DNA from: F23-D06 sp963603365
GTDB lineage: Bacteria > Bacteroidota > Bacteroidia > Bacteroidales > WCHB1-69
Reading direction: 5' to 3'
DNA length: 64,000 nucleotides
Assembly: GCA_963603365.1 (NCBI GenBank)
Contig: CAVCMI010000003.1
Span: 65,612 to 129,611, forward strand
The position numbers were made by a program, and so were the translations under genes. Shown piece after piece: positions 1 to 8,171 of this stretch (positions within the stretch are counted from its first letter, which is position 1; each line of letters opens with the position of its first letter). Below the pieces are notes generated by a model that saw only the letters and a list, made by a program, of their open reading frames with translations, had not been told where the DNA came from and searched no databases.

Positions 1-210
1 GAGAAGGTGCTTTTCCGCCAGATTGCCGGTTTCATAGCCCGGCGCATCATCAGTTATCCTGAAGTGGGCGACGTGGTGGAGCAGGGCGAGGAAGTGGGCA
101 TGATCAAGTTCGGGTCAAGGGTTGATGTCTTTCTGCCGCTTGATGCGCAAGTCGCCGTCAGCAAAGGCGACAAGGTGGTGTCCAAAAAGACGGTGCTTGC
201 CTATTTCTGA
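1..210 (+). CDS. psd: Phosphatidylserine decarboxylase, C-terminal part (cut by window edge)
   Basis: The reading frame is open from base 1, so the gene begins upstream and only the last 69 codons are visible. The visible part matches the C-terminal domain of the short, archaeal-like phosphatidylserine decarboxylases: a hydrophobic RQIAGFIARRI stretch, a VGDVVEQGEEVGMIKFGSRVD segment and a closing beta-rich tail. The FGS triplet in this segment is where the family cleaves itself and converts serine to the pyruvoyl cofactor. The enzyme decarboxylates phosphatidylserine to phosphatidylethanolamine at the inner membrane. The next gene starts 9 bases after its stop, so the two are probably cotranscribed. 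The family call is firm; the N-terminal half cannot be judged. Confidence 0.85.
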   Translation, partial: EKVLFRQIAGFIARRIISYPEVGDVVEQGEEVGMIKFGSRVDVFLPLDAQVAVSKGDKVVSKKTVLAYF

Positions 211-218
211 AAAAGAAT

Positions 219-2207
219 ATGAAATTAAGCGTTGTCATAGTCAACTACAATGTGGCCTTTTTCCTGGAACAGGCGCTGGTCTCCGTGTTCAAGGCGCTGA
301 AGAATGTGGAGGGCGAAGTGTTTGTCGTGGACAACAATTCGGCAGACGCTTCTTTAGAGATGTTAGACAAGAAGTTCCCGCAGGTGAAAGTGATAGCGAA
401 CCGCGAGAATGTGGGCTTTGCAAAGGCCAACAATCAGGCCATACGGCTCTCGAGCGGCGAATACGTGCTGCTGCTTAACCCTGACACGGTAGTGGAAGAG
501 GATACTTTCGAGAAGTGTATCCGCTTCATGGACAGCACGCCCGATGCCGGAGGACTTGGCGTGAAGATGGTGAACGGCAAAGGCGAGTTTCTGCCCGAGT
601 CAAAGCGCGGCATCCCGTTTCCCGCCGTGGCGTTCTATAAGTTGTTCGGACTCTCAAAGCTTTTCCCGAAATCGCGGCGCTTCGGTACCTACCACCTCTC
701 TTTCCTCGACAACGACAAAATCCATTCTGTCGAGGTGCTTGCCGGCGCGTTTATGATGCTCCGCCGTAGCACACTCGACAAGGTAGGTCTGCTCGATGAG
801 GATTATTTCATGTACGGCGAGGATATAGACCTTTCATACCGCATACTGCAAGGTGGCTACAAGAACTATTATTTCCCCGAAACGCGCATTATCCACTATA
901 AAGGAGAGAGTACCAAGACGGGCAGTCTCAACTACGTGCACGTCTTTTACAAAGCCATGCAGATTTTTGCCCGGAAGCATTTCTCGAGCAAGAATGCCCG
1001 GATGTTCAATGCCTTGATTGACGCGGCCATCTGGTTCCGTGCCTTTTTGGCAGCCATGCAGCGCATCCTCAGTCGCATGCTGCTGCCGTTCATTGACTTC
1101 CTGTGCATCTATGCCGGTCTTTTCGCCCTCTCGCGCTATTGGGATGTCAACGTGTTGGCACAGCGCAACAGTGCCTTCCCGCACTATTATTATTATATGG
1201 TCATCCCGTTATACGCTGCCGTATGGCTGTTGTCGGTGGCATTGTGCCGAGGCTATGCCAAGCCTATGCGGCTCACCGCTGTCAACCGGGGCGTATTTAT
1301 CGGCACGGTGGCGATTTTGCTTGTGTACGCGCTTCTGCCAGAGACACTTCGCTTTTCGCGCGCCGTGGTGCTGCTCGGCACTATGTGGACTGTCATTGCC
1401 GTGAATGTCATACGCTATTTGGCTGGCAAAACCAAGTTCTTCGGCTTGGCTGCCGATTCGCGCTACGGCCGCCGCATTGCTGTCGTGGGCAGCGGCGACG
1501 AGGCTGATAGAGTCTTGAACCTGATGCAGATGATGGAGCCGAAATGCGCTTTTGCCGGCATCATCACACTGGAACCACATCAAGACAGCGGCTCGGCCGT
1601 GATCGGAAATGTGTCGCACTTGCAAGACCTTATATCGTTGTACCATCTTAACGAAATCGTGTTCTGCTCGCGCAACATGCCCGCCGACCAGATCATCGAC
1701 TGGATGATCCGCCTGCAGTCGTGTCAGGTGGAATACCGCATCGCGCCCGAAAACAGTTTTGTCGTCATCGGCAGCAATGCCATATTCTCGTCAGAGGATG
1801 CTTATGCCATACCCGTTCACGCGCTTGTGGAGAAGAAGAACAGATGCAAGAAACGCGCCTTCGACATTGCAGCGGCCTCAGTCCTCGCGGTGTGCAGTCC
1901 GGTGGCGGTGTGGTTCGTGAAGAACAAACGTGGTTTGATGCAGAATGTCGGCGCAGTGCTCTTTGGCCGTGCCAGCTGGGTGGGCTGCCGCTATCAGACT
2001 AACGAGGCGCTGTCGGCCTACCTCAAGCCCGGCGTGCTGCACCCCGAAGACTCATTCCGCAACCGCAGACTGTCCGAAGAGATGTCGCGGCTTGCCGAAA
2101 GTCTCTACGTCAGGGATTACAGCGTGCGCGCCGACTTCAGAACACTTTGCAGCGGCTTTACCGACCTTGGCCGTTGCCCGTATGAAGATAAAAGAAAAAA
2201 ACTCTAA
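219..2207 (+). CDS. GT2 glycosyltransferase fused to a degenerate polyprenyl-phosphate sugar-phosphotransferase-like module
   Basis: The 662-residue protein has two parts. Residues 1-260 are a family 2 glycosyltransferase of the rhamnosyltransferase (WbbL-like) type: SVVIVNYN at the start, VVDNNSADAS near 37 and the NPDT metal-binding motif at 87-90. Residues about 270-402 hold four hydrophobic segments. Residues about 418-540 look like the nucleotide-binding-like domain (GRRIAVVGSGDEA) of WbaP/PglB-type initiating transferases. A KKRAFDI membrane anchor at about 545 follows, but the catalytic core normally found after it is missing; only tail-like pieces (LKPGVL, YVRDYSVRADFRTL) remain. It probably adds sugar to a lipid-linked or cell-surface glycan at the inner membrane. 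The acceptor is unknown. Confidence 0.75.
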   Translation: MKLSVVIVNYNVAFFLEQALVSVFKALKNVEGEVFVVDNNSADASLEMLDKKFPQVKVIANRENVGFAKANNQAIRLSSGEYVLLLNPDTVVEEDTFEKCIRFMDSTPDAGGLGVKMVNGKGEFLPESKRGIPFPAVAFYKLFGLSKLFPKSRRFGTYHLSFLDNDKIHSVEVLAGAFMMLRRSTLDKVGLLDEDYFMYGEDIDLSYRILQGGYKNYYFPETRIIHYKGESTKTGSLNYVHVFYKAMQIFARKHFSSKNARMFNALIDAAIWFRAFLAAMQRILSRMLLPFIDFLCIYAGLFALSRYWDVNVLAQRNSAFPHYYYYMVIPLYAAVWLLSVALCRGYAKPMRLTAVNRGVFIGTVAILLVYALLPETLRFSRAVVLLGTMWTVIAVNVIRYLAGKTKFFGLAADSRYGRRIAVVGSGDEADRVLNLMQMMEPKCAFAGIITLEPHQDSGSAVIGNVSHLQDLISLYHLNEIVFCSRNMPADQIIDWMIRLQSCQVEYRIAPENSFVVIGSNAIFSSEDAYAIPVHALVEKKNRCKKRAFDIAAASVLAVCSPVAVWFVKNKRGLMQNVGAVLFGRASWVGCRYQTNEALSAYLKPGVLHPEDSFRNRRLSEEMSRLAESLYVRDYSVRADFRTLCSGFTDLGRCPYEDKRKKL

Positions 2208-2233
2208 CATAACCATATCAATTACTGAACAAC

Positions 2234-3865
2234 ATGAATTTTATTGAGCAAATCATTGAAGAAGACATCCGCAACGGGAAGAACGACAAGAAAGTGCATA
2301 CCCGATTCCCGCCGGAGCCGAACGGATATCTTCACATAGGACATGCAAAATCAATCTGCCTGAATTTCGGAATGGCCAAGAAGTACAACGGGCTTTGCAA
2401 TCTCCGCTTCGATGATACCAATCCCGTGAAAGAAGATACGGAATATGTGGATTCCATCCGCGAAGACATCCGCTGGCTCGGATTCGAATGGGCGGAGGAA
2501 CATTACGCGTCCGACTATTTCGACCAGCTTTATGAATGGGCAGAGCAGCTAATCCGCGAAGGGCTTGCTTACGTGGACGACCAGACACAGGAGGAAATCA
2601 GCAAAGGCAGGGGAGTGCCTACGTCTCCCGGACAGGAGAGCCCGTACCGCAACAGAACCCCCGAGGAGAATATGGACTTGTTTCGCCGTATGCGTTCCGG
2701 CGAGTTCCCTGACGGCAGCCGGGTCTTGCGTGCCAAAATCGACATGACGTCGCCTAATATGCACTTCCGCGACCCGATCATGTACCGCATCCTCCACTCC
2801 TCTCACCACCGGACGGGCGACAAATGGTGCATTTACCCGATGTATGATTTCGCGCATGGCCAGAGCGACTCGATCGAGGGCATCACCCATTCAATCTGCA
2901 CGCTCGAATTTGAGGTGCATCGTCCGCTTTACGACTGGTTTTGCACAGCACTCCGCATTCATCATCCACAACAGATTGAATTTGCCCGACTTAATATGAC
3001 CTACACCATCATGAGCAAACGCAAACTGCTGCAACTGGTGAAAGATCATTATGTGAAAGGTTGGGACGACCCCCGCATGCCTACTATCTGCGGACTTCGA
3101 CGCCGTGGCTACACCGCAGCCTCTGTCCGTAATTTTGCTGAAACGGTGGGCGTCGCCAAACGCGACAATATTATCGATGTTTCCCTGCTCGACTTTTGTG
3201 CGCGCGAAGACCTTAACAAGACCGCCACACGCACAATGGCTGTGACAGATCCCGTTAAACTTGTCATTGACAATTACCCCGAGGGACAAACCGAGGAGAT
3301 GGATGCTGTGAACAATCCAGAAAACCCGGAAGCCGGCATCCGGAAAGTTCCTTTTACACGCGAATTGTGGATCGAAAGAGCCGATTTCCGCGAAAATGCC
3401 GACAAGAAGTTCTACAGGCTTTCCATAGGCCGTGAAGTGCGGCTTAAATATGCATACATCATCAAATGCGAGTCTGTCGTGAAAGACCCTGACGGCAACA
3501 TCACGGAGATACACTGCACATACGACCCGATGACCAAAAGCGGCATGCCAGACAGCAACCGCAAGGTGAAAGCTACCATCCATTGGGCTTCTGTGCCTTA
3601 TTCCAAGAAAGCCGAAATACGGCTGTTTGACCGCCTCTTCTCTGTTCCGGACCCCGACAACTGTGCCGAGGGGCAGACTTTCCTCGACCACCTTAACCCC
3701 AATTCCCTTGTCTCCAAAGAGGGTTGGGTGGAGCAATCCCTGACTTGCAGCAAAGCGCTCGAGACCAAGTATTACCAATTTGAGCGCATCGGCTATTTCT
3801 ATGCTGACCCAGATTCGACAGACGAGAAACTGGTGTTCAACAGAACGGTGACCCTAAAGCAGTAA
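2234..3865 (+). CDS. glnS: Glutaminyl-tRNA synthetase
   Basis: This class I aminoacyl-tRNA synthetase charges tRNA-Gln with glutamine in the cytoplasm. The 543-residue protein starts its catalytic fold with RFPPEPNGYLHIGHAKS, which contains the HIGH ATP-binding motif. MSKRKLL is the KMSKS-like loop at about 258-264. The two C-terminal beta-barrel anticodon-binding domains follow, and the length is close to the E. coli enzyme (554). GlnS-type charging is the form found in Bacteroidota. The start ATG lies 26 bases after the glycosyltransferase stop, with no obvious separate promoter between them. Confidence 0.97.
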   Translation: MNFIEQIIEEDIRNGKNDKKVHTRFPPEPNGYLHIGHAKSICLNFGMAKKYNGLCNLRFDDTNPVKEDTEYVDSIREDIRWLGFEWAEEHYASDYFDQLYEWAEQLIREGLAYVDDQTQEEISKGRGVPTSPGQESPYRNRTPEENMDLFRRMRSGEFPDGSRVLRAKIDMTSPNMHFRDPIMYRILHSSHHRTGDKWCIYPMYDFAHGQSDSIEGITHSICTLEFEVHRPLYDWFCTALRIHHPQQIEFARLNMTYTIMSKRKLLQLVKDHYVKGWDDPRMPTICGLRRRGYTAASVRNFAETVGVAKRDNIIDVSLLDFCAREDLNKTATRTMAVTDPVKLVIDNYPEGQTEEMDAVNNPENPEAGIRKVPFTRELWIERADFRENADKKFYRLSIGREVRLKYAYIIKCESVVKDPDGNITEIHCTYDPMTKSGMPDSNRKVKATIHWASVPYSKKAEIRLFDRLFSVPDPDNCAEGQTFLDHLNPNSLVSKEGWVEQSLTCSKALETKYYQFERIGYFYADPDSTDEKLVFNRTVTLKQ

Positions 3866-3868
3866 TAA

Positions 3869-4294
3869 ATGGCTATGCACTGCCTGACAGACTACGATAC
3901 AAAAGTGCTGATAGCCTTCAACTTGAGCCTGCAGGGCGAAAAGCAGTTCAGCGAGTTCCTGCTTCATAACGGATTTCCGGAACTTGAAGCGCTTGCCGAA
4001 GCCATACACTCTAACATACAGGCACTTGAGTGGCTTGCAGCCAATGGATACCCGGAGTTTGCCGTGCTCAGCAATGCCATCGACGATGAGCCGGAGGCTA
4101 TCGCTTGGCTCCAAAAGTACCATTGCGATTTCCTGACCCGTTTTGCAGCCGCCTGCCGCAAGGATGTGGAGGCTATGAGATGGTTTGCGGAACGCGACCT
4201 TAAACTCTTCGTAATCATCATCAGCAATATACAGCGTATCTTGATGTACCAGTCGTGGGATTCGTCCGATATTCACAAGTTCCGCCGCAGCTGA
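3869..4294 (+). CDS. Small helical repeat protein of unknown function
   Basis: I do not recognise this 141-residue protein. It starts 3 bases after the glnS stop, so it is probably translated from the same mRNA. Residues about 37-112 contain three imperfect repeats of about 25 residues that share an A-I/A-C...A-WL/F pattern (QALEWLAANGYPEF, EAIAWLQKYHCDF, EAMRWFAERDLKLF). This suggests a short alpha-helical solenoid. There is no signal peptide, membrane segment or catalytic motif. The C-terminus after about residue 120 does not fit the repeat. The reading frame has the same codon style as its neighbours, so it is probably a real gene. Confidence 0.65.
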   Translation: MAMHCLTDYDTKVLIAFNLSLQGEKQFSEFLLHNGFPELEALAEAIHSNIQALEWLAANGYPEFAVLSNAIDDEPEAIAWLQKYHCDFLTRFAAACRKDVEAMRWFAERDLKLFVIIISNIQRILMYQSWDSSDIHKFRRS

Positions 4295-4315
4295 CAGTAA
4301 CAGTGTTGCTCTGCT

Positions 4316-4972
4316 ATGCCGGACAATAAATGGCTCATCCTTGTCTATGTGGCTGCTGCTGTAGTCCTGCCCAGGATTCCTGTGGTGGGCAAGTTCTTCA
4401 ATGTCATCAATACGGGCATCCACGAATTCGGGCACGCACTGATGGCGTTGCTGTTAGACGGGCAGGTTGACAAGATAGAACTGTTCCGCGACACTTCGGG
4501 CACTACAACTACAAAGACGAGTGGAAGGCTCTCTTCAGCCCTTGTCTCTTTGTCAGGCTATCCGTTTGCGGCAACTGTTGCATATTGCTCGCTTTACCTC
4601 ATATCAAACGGCGCACCGGGCGCATTGCTTGCCGCATTGACGGTGCTTTTTGCCGTGATGCTCCTGTTCTGGATACGCAACGCTTACGGATTGCTTTGGG
4701 TGCTTCTGTTCTGCGGCTTAAACGTATTCCTGCTCTTCCGAGGCAGTCAGAGATTGACCGATATGGCGGCTTTTTTCTATGCTGTTATGATGATGGCAGA
4801 GTCGGTGCTTTCAACGGTCACGTTGGCTGTCTTGTCGTTCCGGGACAGCGGCAAGGCGGGCGATGCCACCAATCTTGCCAGGTTGAGCCACGTGCCCGCT
4901 CCTGTGTGGGGTCTGCTGTTCCTTGCCTATACGTTTTGGATGGCGCACAGGTTTGTGCTGCTTTGCCTATAG
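4316..4972 (+). CDS. M50B-type membrane metallopeptidase-like protein
   Basis: The 218-residue integral membrane protein carries a zinc-metalloprotease signature HEFGH at residues 36-40, just after a first hydrophobic segment. Several further membrane segments follow (about 77-100, 103-125, 126-145, 148-175 and 195-215). This arrangement fits the compact M50B-like family in which the HExxH motif lies at the membrane face. Substrate and role are not known. The family includes intramembrane proteases, but I cannot confirm the distal aspartate ligand by eye. It follows the repeat protein by 21 bases and converges on the CobW gene, with 20 bases between the stops. Confidence 0.7.
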   Translation: MPDNKWLILVYVAAAVVLPRIPVVGKFFNVINTGIHEFGHALMALLLDGQVDKIELFRDTSGTTTTKTSGRLSSALVSLSGYPFAATVAYCSLYLISNGAPGALLAALTVLFAVMLLFWIRNAYGLLWVLLFCGLNVFLLFRGSQRLTDMAAFFYAVMMMAESVLSTVTLAVLSFRDSGKAGDATNLARLSHVPAPVWGLLFLAYTFWMAHRFVLLCL

Positions 4973-4992
4973 GCTCAATGAATGGTCAAGAT

Positions 4993-6222
4993 TCACAGGT
5001 ATAGGCCGGCATCGCGAACAAGGCATGCGTCCAAAGCGTCTGTTATGGCTTGCTTGTCCAACTTCTGGCCGATAAATACGATTTTTTGCATTCTGTCGCC
5101 ATACGTCGTGTCCCAGTCGCGCCGCAGCCCCGGTTCGCGTTCTAACATCTGCGAAAGCTCGTCGGCGGGCATAGTGGCATACCAAAGTCCCACGTCACGC
5201 AGCTGCAGCTGTTTGCCCGCCTGTTCAAAGAGGTAGCAGACATCATATTCGTCCTTGAAATAGCATATTCCTTTGGCGCGGATAACGTTGGGCGGCAGCA
5301 TTGAGACAAAGCGGTCGAATTTCTGAAGGTTGAAAGGCTCGCGCCGGTAATACACAAAGGTGCCGATGCCATATTCCTCGGCCTCTCCCTCGTCGTGGTC
5401 GTGACTGTGGTTATGGTGATGATGCTCGTGCCCTTTGATGTCATGTTCATCCTCATCCTCATCCTCATGTTCATCCTCATCCTCATCTTCGTGGTAATGT
5501 TCCACACCTTGTATCCAGGCTGCGGAGGTGGCCACCTTTTCGTAATCGAAAAGGTTTGTGTCAAGGATTTTGTCGAGTTCCACTTCGCCATAGTCACATT
5601 CTATGATCTCGGCTTTTGTCTGGATAGCGCGTATGATTTCTTTCAGGCGGTTGCGTTCGCTTGCACTAACGGCAGAAGCCTTGTTGAGCAGAACGATGTC
5701 GCAGAATTCGAGTTGCTGTATGACCAAGTTCTCGATGTCGTCTTCTTTGATGTCAGTGCGGAGCAGGCGGCTTCCTGTCCCGAACTCGCTCTGCATACGG
5801 AGTGCGTCCACAATGGTGACGATGCAGTCGAGCCGCACGGCGCCGGATTGGGCAAACGTTTTGTCAACAGCAGGTATAGAACAGATGGTTTGTGCTATAG
5901 GTTCAGGTTCGCAGATGCCGCTGGCCTCAATCACGATGTAGTCGAAACGCTGCAGTTTCACGATGTCGCGCAACTGTTCGATGAGGTCCATCTTCAGCGT
6001 GCAGCAGATGCAGCCGTTCTGCAGCGCCACGAGGCTGTCGTCCTTCTTCCCCACGATGCCGCCTTTCTGGATGAGGTCGGCGTCGATGTTCACTTCACCG
6101 AGGTCGTTGACGATGACAGCGAAACGTATCCCTCTGTTGTTGGAGAGTATGCGGTTCACTAATGTTGTTTTCCCACTGCCTAAATAACCGGTCAGCAGCA
6201 ATACGGGTGTTTCCTGTTTCAT
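4993..6222 (-). CDS. CobW/COG0523 family GTPase, probable metal chaperone
   Basis: The 409-residue protein belongs to the G3E P-loop GTPases that load zinc or other metals into client proteins. The Walker A motif GYLGSGKTT is at residues 12-20, and the metal-binding CxCC motif (CICCT) is at 71-75. ASGICEPEPI at 100-109 and LLNKAS at 178-183 are GTPase motifs. Residues 241-278 form a very acidic and histidine-rich insert made of two exact HEDEDEDE octads followed by HHHHNHSHDHD, a likely metal reservoir. A CobW C-terminal domain follows (GTFVYYRREPFN). It is the last gene of a leftward run starting at the urocanate hydratase gene. The metal cannot be told from sequence; zinc is the usual inference for His-rich members. 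Confidence 0.88.
   Translation of the reverse strand: MKQETPVLLLTGYLGSGKTTLVNRILSNNRGIRFAVIVNDLGEVNIDADLIQKGGIVGKKDDSLVALQNGCICCTLKMDLIEQLRDIVKLQRFDYIVIEASGICEPEPIAQTICSIPAVDKTFAQSGAVRLDCIVTIVDALRMQSEFGTGSRLLRTDIKEDDIENLVIQQLEFCDIVLLNKASAVSASERNRLKEIIRAIQTKAEIIECDYGEVELDKILDTNLFDYEKVATSAAWIQGVEHYHEDEDEDEHEDEDEDEHDIKGHEHHHHNHSHDHDEGEAEEYGIGTFVYYRREPFNLQKFDRFVSMLPPNVIRAKGICYFKDEYDVCYLFEQAGKQLQLRDVGLWYATMPADELSQMLEREPGLRRDWDTTYGDRMQKIVFIGQKLDKQAITDALDACLVRDAGLYL
5441..5488. repeat. 24-bp tandem duplication inside the CobW gene
   Basis: Two adjacent 24-bp units (5441-5464 and 5465-5488) match at 23 of 24 positions. Each is itself built from TCATCC-like hexamers. On the minus strand they encode two copies of the octad HEDEDEDE. 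Tandem units of this kind change copy number readily by slippage and keep the frame, so the length of the metal-binding insert may vary between strains. Confidence 0.85.
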
Positions 6223-6243
6223 AGCCTTTTTTCTATAGAGCGT

Positions 6244-7674
6244 TTAGCGGTTCTGAGTTTTTCCGAAGTTGATGTAAATGTTGAGCGGCACAAAACTGTC
6301 GGCTGTTGTGTGGCAGCTTATGCAGATTATCCTGAGGTCTTTCCCCCATTGTGTGAGTTTGCCTTTGCCCGAGAGGCTGTTGTCCAGAGGTCTTCTGTCG
6401 GCGTTGTTGAAAAAAGCATATTCCAGCACATTGGAGGATGCTATGTTGCCTTTCGAGAACTTGTAATAGCGGTTGTCGGCCAGTTCACCTTTTGAGGCCA
6501 GTTCTTTGTTGTAAAAGGCGATGTCTTCAGGAGTGACGGCAAAGAGGTATTGGTCGCCGGAAACGGTGAAGACTGCGTATGTCAATGTGTCGGCGGCCGG
6601 CTTTTCGGGCAGTATGATCCGGTCTGTTGCCGGATAGATGTTGTCCGGATACTTGTTGCGCAGGGTGTCGAGCAGATGGCTTTCCTCAAACGGGTCGAAT
6701 TTTCCGGTCAAGGTGTCGTGACTGGCCAGCAGATAGTGTCTTTGCAGGGAGTCGTCCCGTATGGTGAAGCTGCAGACGCCGTAGCTGCCGCGGTCTATCA
6801 AGCAGTAGTTGTCAGCGGTAAAAGGGATCCTGTCATCGGGCACGTCGCCGTGCGGCGTCTGGTTTTTCATCCCCTTGAAAGTTGCATCGTCAGAGGCGAT
6901 GTAACCTGAAAGGAAAATTTCGTTTGGGGTTATGCGGAGCTGGAAGGCAGACCAGAGCGCCTGTTGCGGAATGCTTTTGAAGAGAGCGCCCCCGTCAATG
7001 TTGAAGAAACCTTTCAGAAAGTCGGCGTACTGCTGGTTCTTGATGAAAAGCCAGTTCTGTTTGCGGTTCTTTTCCGAAATGCTGTACAAATCCTTGAATC
7101 TTCGTTCGGAGAGCAGGTTTTTTGGGTGACGCTGTTGCACGATGGATTTCTTGAGCAGTTCAAGGTTGTCTGAAATAGAAAGGATGTGGTGGCAATAGAC
7201 GATTTTCAGGCTTTTGTAGTCAGTGCCGAACGTGTAGATTCTCTGTTGTTCGAATGAGGAGTAGTTAGACGGGTCAAGGCGGAGTTCTTTGAGAAGCCTT
7301 TTGAAGGAAGCCTCGTCAAGACGGGTGTTGAACAGCAGGGAAAAACCGCTGCCGTAGTTGTGTCCCGAAATGGAAAGGTCGTACGCTTTCTCGGGCAGGG
7401 AGTTGTAAACCGTTTCGTAAGCAGGAAGTGCGTCCATGGCAAACAGTTCGTTGAAATAGGGACGCAGCGATGCGATGTCACGGGCAAAGGCCTGATGGTC
7501 GTTGATGTCAAACAGGAACACGGCGTCGGCAGGCACGGCATCGATAAGTTCCGACTTTGACTGCTTGAAAAAATGGTGGTAGAAGAAAATGCCTACTCCG
7601 ACAAGCAGCGCGGCAACCATGCTGACCCAGAAGATCCAGTATCGTTGTCTGTCGGTGTTGTAATCCTCTTGCAT
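6244..7674 (-). CDS. Membrane-anchored protein of unknown function (DUF3352-like)
   Basis: The 476-residue protein has a short cytoplasmic N-terminus (about 12 residues), one membrane segment at about residues 14-33 and a large periplasmic part. The opening of that part (SELIDAVPADAVFLFDINDHQAF) and the alternating strand-rich character resemble DUF3352-type proteins of Bacteroidota, but this is a weak similarity judged by eye. I see no catalytic motif and cannot assign a function. It sits between the DUF5606 gene, from which it is separated by a hairpin at 7703-7732, and the CobW gene, whose start lies 21 bases past its stop. Confidence 0.55.
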   Translation of the reverse strand: MQEDYNTDRQRYWIFWVSMVAALLVGVGIFFYHHFFKQSKSELIDAVPADAVFLFDINDHQAFARDIASLRPYFNELFAMDALPAYETVYNSLPEKAYDLSISGHNYGSGFSLLFNTRLDEASFKRLLKELRLDPSNYSSFEQQRIYTFGTDYKSLKIVYCHHILSISDNLELLKKSIVQQRHPKNLLSERRFKDLYSISEKNRKQNWLFIKNQQYADFLKGFFNIDGGALFKSIPQQALWSAFQLRITPNEIFLSGYIASDDATFKGMKNQTPHGDVPDDRIPFTADNYCLIDRGSYGVCSFTIRDDSLQRHYLLASHDTLTGKFDPFEESHLLDTLRNKYPDNIYPATDRIILPEKPAADTLTYAVFTVSGDQYLFAVTPEDIAFYNKELASKGELADNRYYKFSKGNIASSNVLEYAFFNNADRRPLDNSLSGKGKLTQWGKDLRIICISCHTTADSFVPLNIYINFGKTQNR

Positions 7675-7702
7675 AACGTAACGGTTGAGTTTTGTGATGA
7701 AG

Positions 7703-7732
7703 GCGGCACGGCTTACGTTTAAGCCGTGCCGC
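7703..7732 (-). terminator. GC-rich hairpin between the DUF5606 gene and the DUF3352-like gene
   Basis: A 12-bp perfect inverted repeat (7703-7714 with 7721-7732) encloses a 6-base loop. No U-tract follows on either strand, so it may be an RNA-stabilising or partial terminator hairpin rather than a strong terminator. Confidence 0.5.
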
Positions 7733-7745
7733 TTGGAATGTCGTT

Positions 7746-8168
7746 TTATTCGGTTTTCTCTGCTTCCTCCTTTTCAGGAGTGTCGTCGTCTATGTCGATG
7801 AGGTTGTACGCGACAAGGATGTTGTACCAGGCGAATACTTTTTTTATGTTGGAAACATAGACGCGGTCGCGGTCATAGTCGGGCAGCACTTCGGCGAACA
7901 AGGATTTCAATGCATTGTTGTCCTTCGGGATTTCAAGGGCAAGTCCGTTCTTGATCTTGAAAATGGAAAGGAAGACATCCTGAAGCGGACACTCTCCCTT
8001 GTCGGTGAAAATGGCTATGTTGTCAAGGGTGGCAACCCCGTCGTGAGAAAATGCGGGGAAGCGGTGACCGTCTTCCAAGGATTCGACGATGAAACTGTTT
8101 GGCGTCCTGGATATGAGTCTGAAAAGTCCGCCTTTCCCTGTGATTGATAAAATGTTGCTTAAATCCAT
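7746..8168 (-). CDS. DUF5606 family protein
   Basis: The 140-residue cytosolic protein matches the Bacteroidota-specific DUF5606 family. It opens with LSNILSITGKGGLFRLISRT, has a small beta-rich domain to about residue 60, then a helical domain with FAEVLPDYDRDRVYVSNIKKVFAWYN, and ends in an acidic tail. The order of a small SH3-like domain followed by a helical segment is typical of the family, whose function is unknown. The start codon lies 3 bases from the stop of the upstream lipoprotein gene, so the two are almost certainly cotranscribed and possibly translationally coupled. Confidence 0.75.
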   Translation of the reverse strand: MDLSNILSITGKGGLFRLISRTPNSFIVESLEDGHRFPAFSHDGVATLDNIAIFTDKGECPLQDVFLSIFKIKNGLALEIPKDNNALKSLFAEVLPDYDRDRVYVSNIKKVFAWYNILVAYNLIDIDDDTPEKEEAEKTE

Positions 8169-8171
8169 GAG

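Noticed and set aside
2891..3778. A 295-codon open frame opposite glnS
   Set aside because: Antisense to a certain synthetase gene; no independent support.
5395..6162. A 255-codon open frame opposite the CobW gene
   Set aside because: It owes its hydrophobic V/I/L start to the complement of the His/Asp repeat and has no promoter; shadow.
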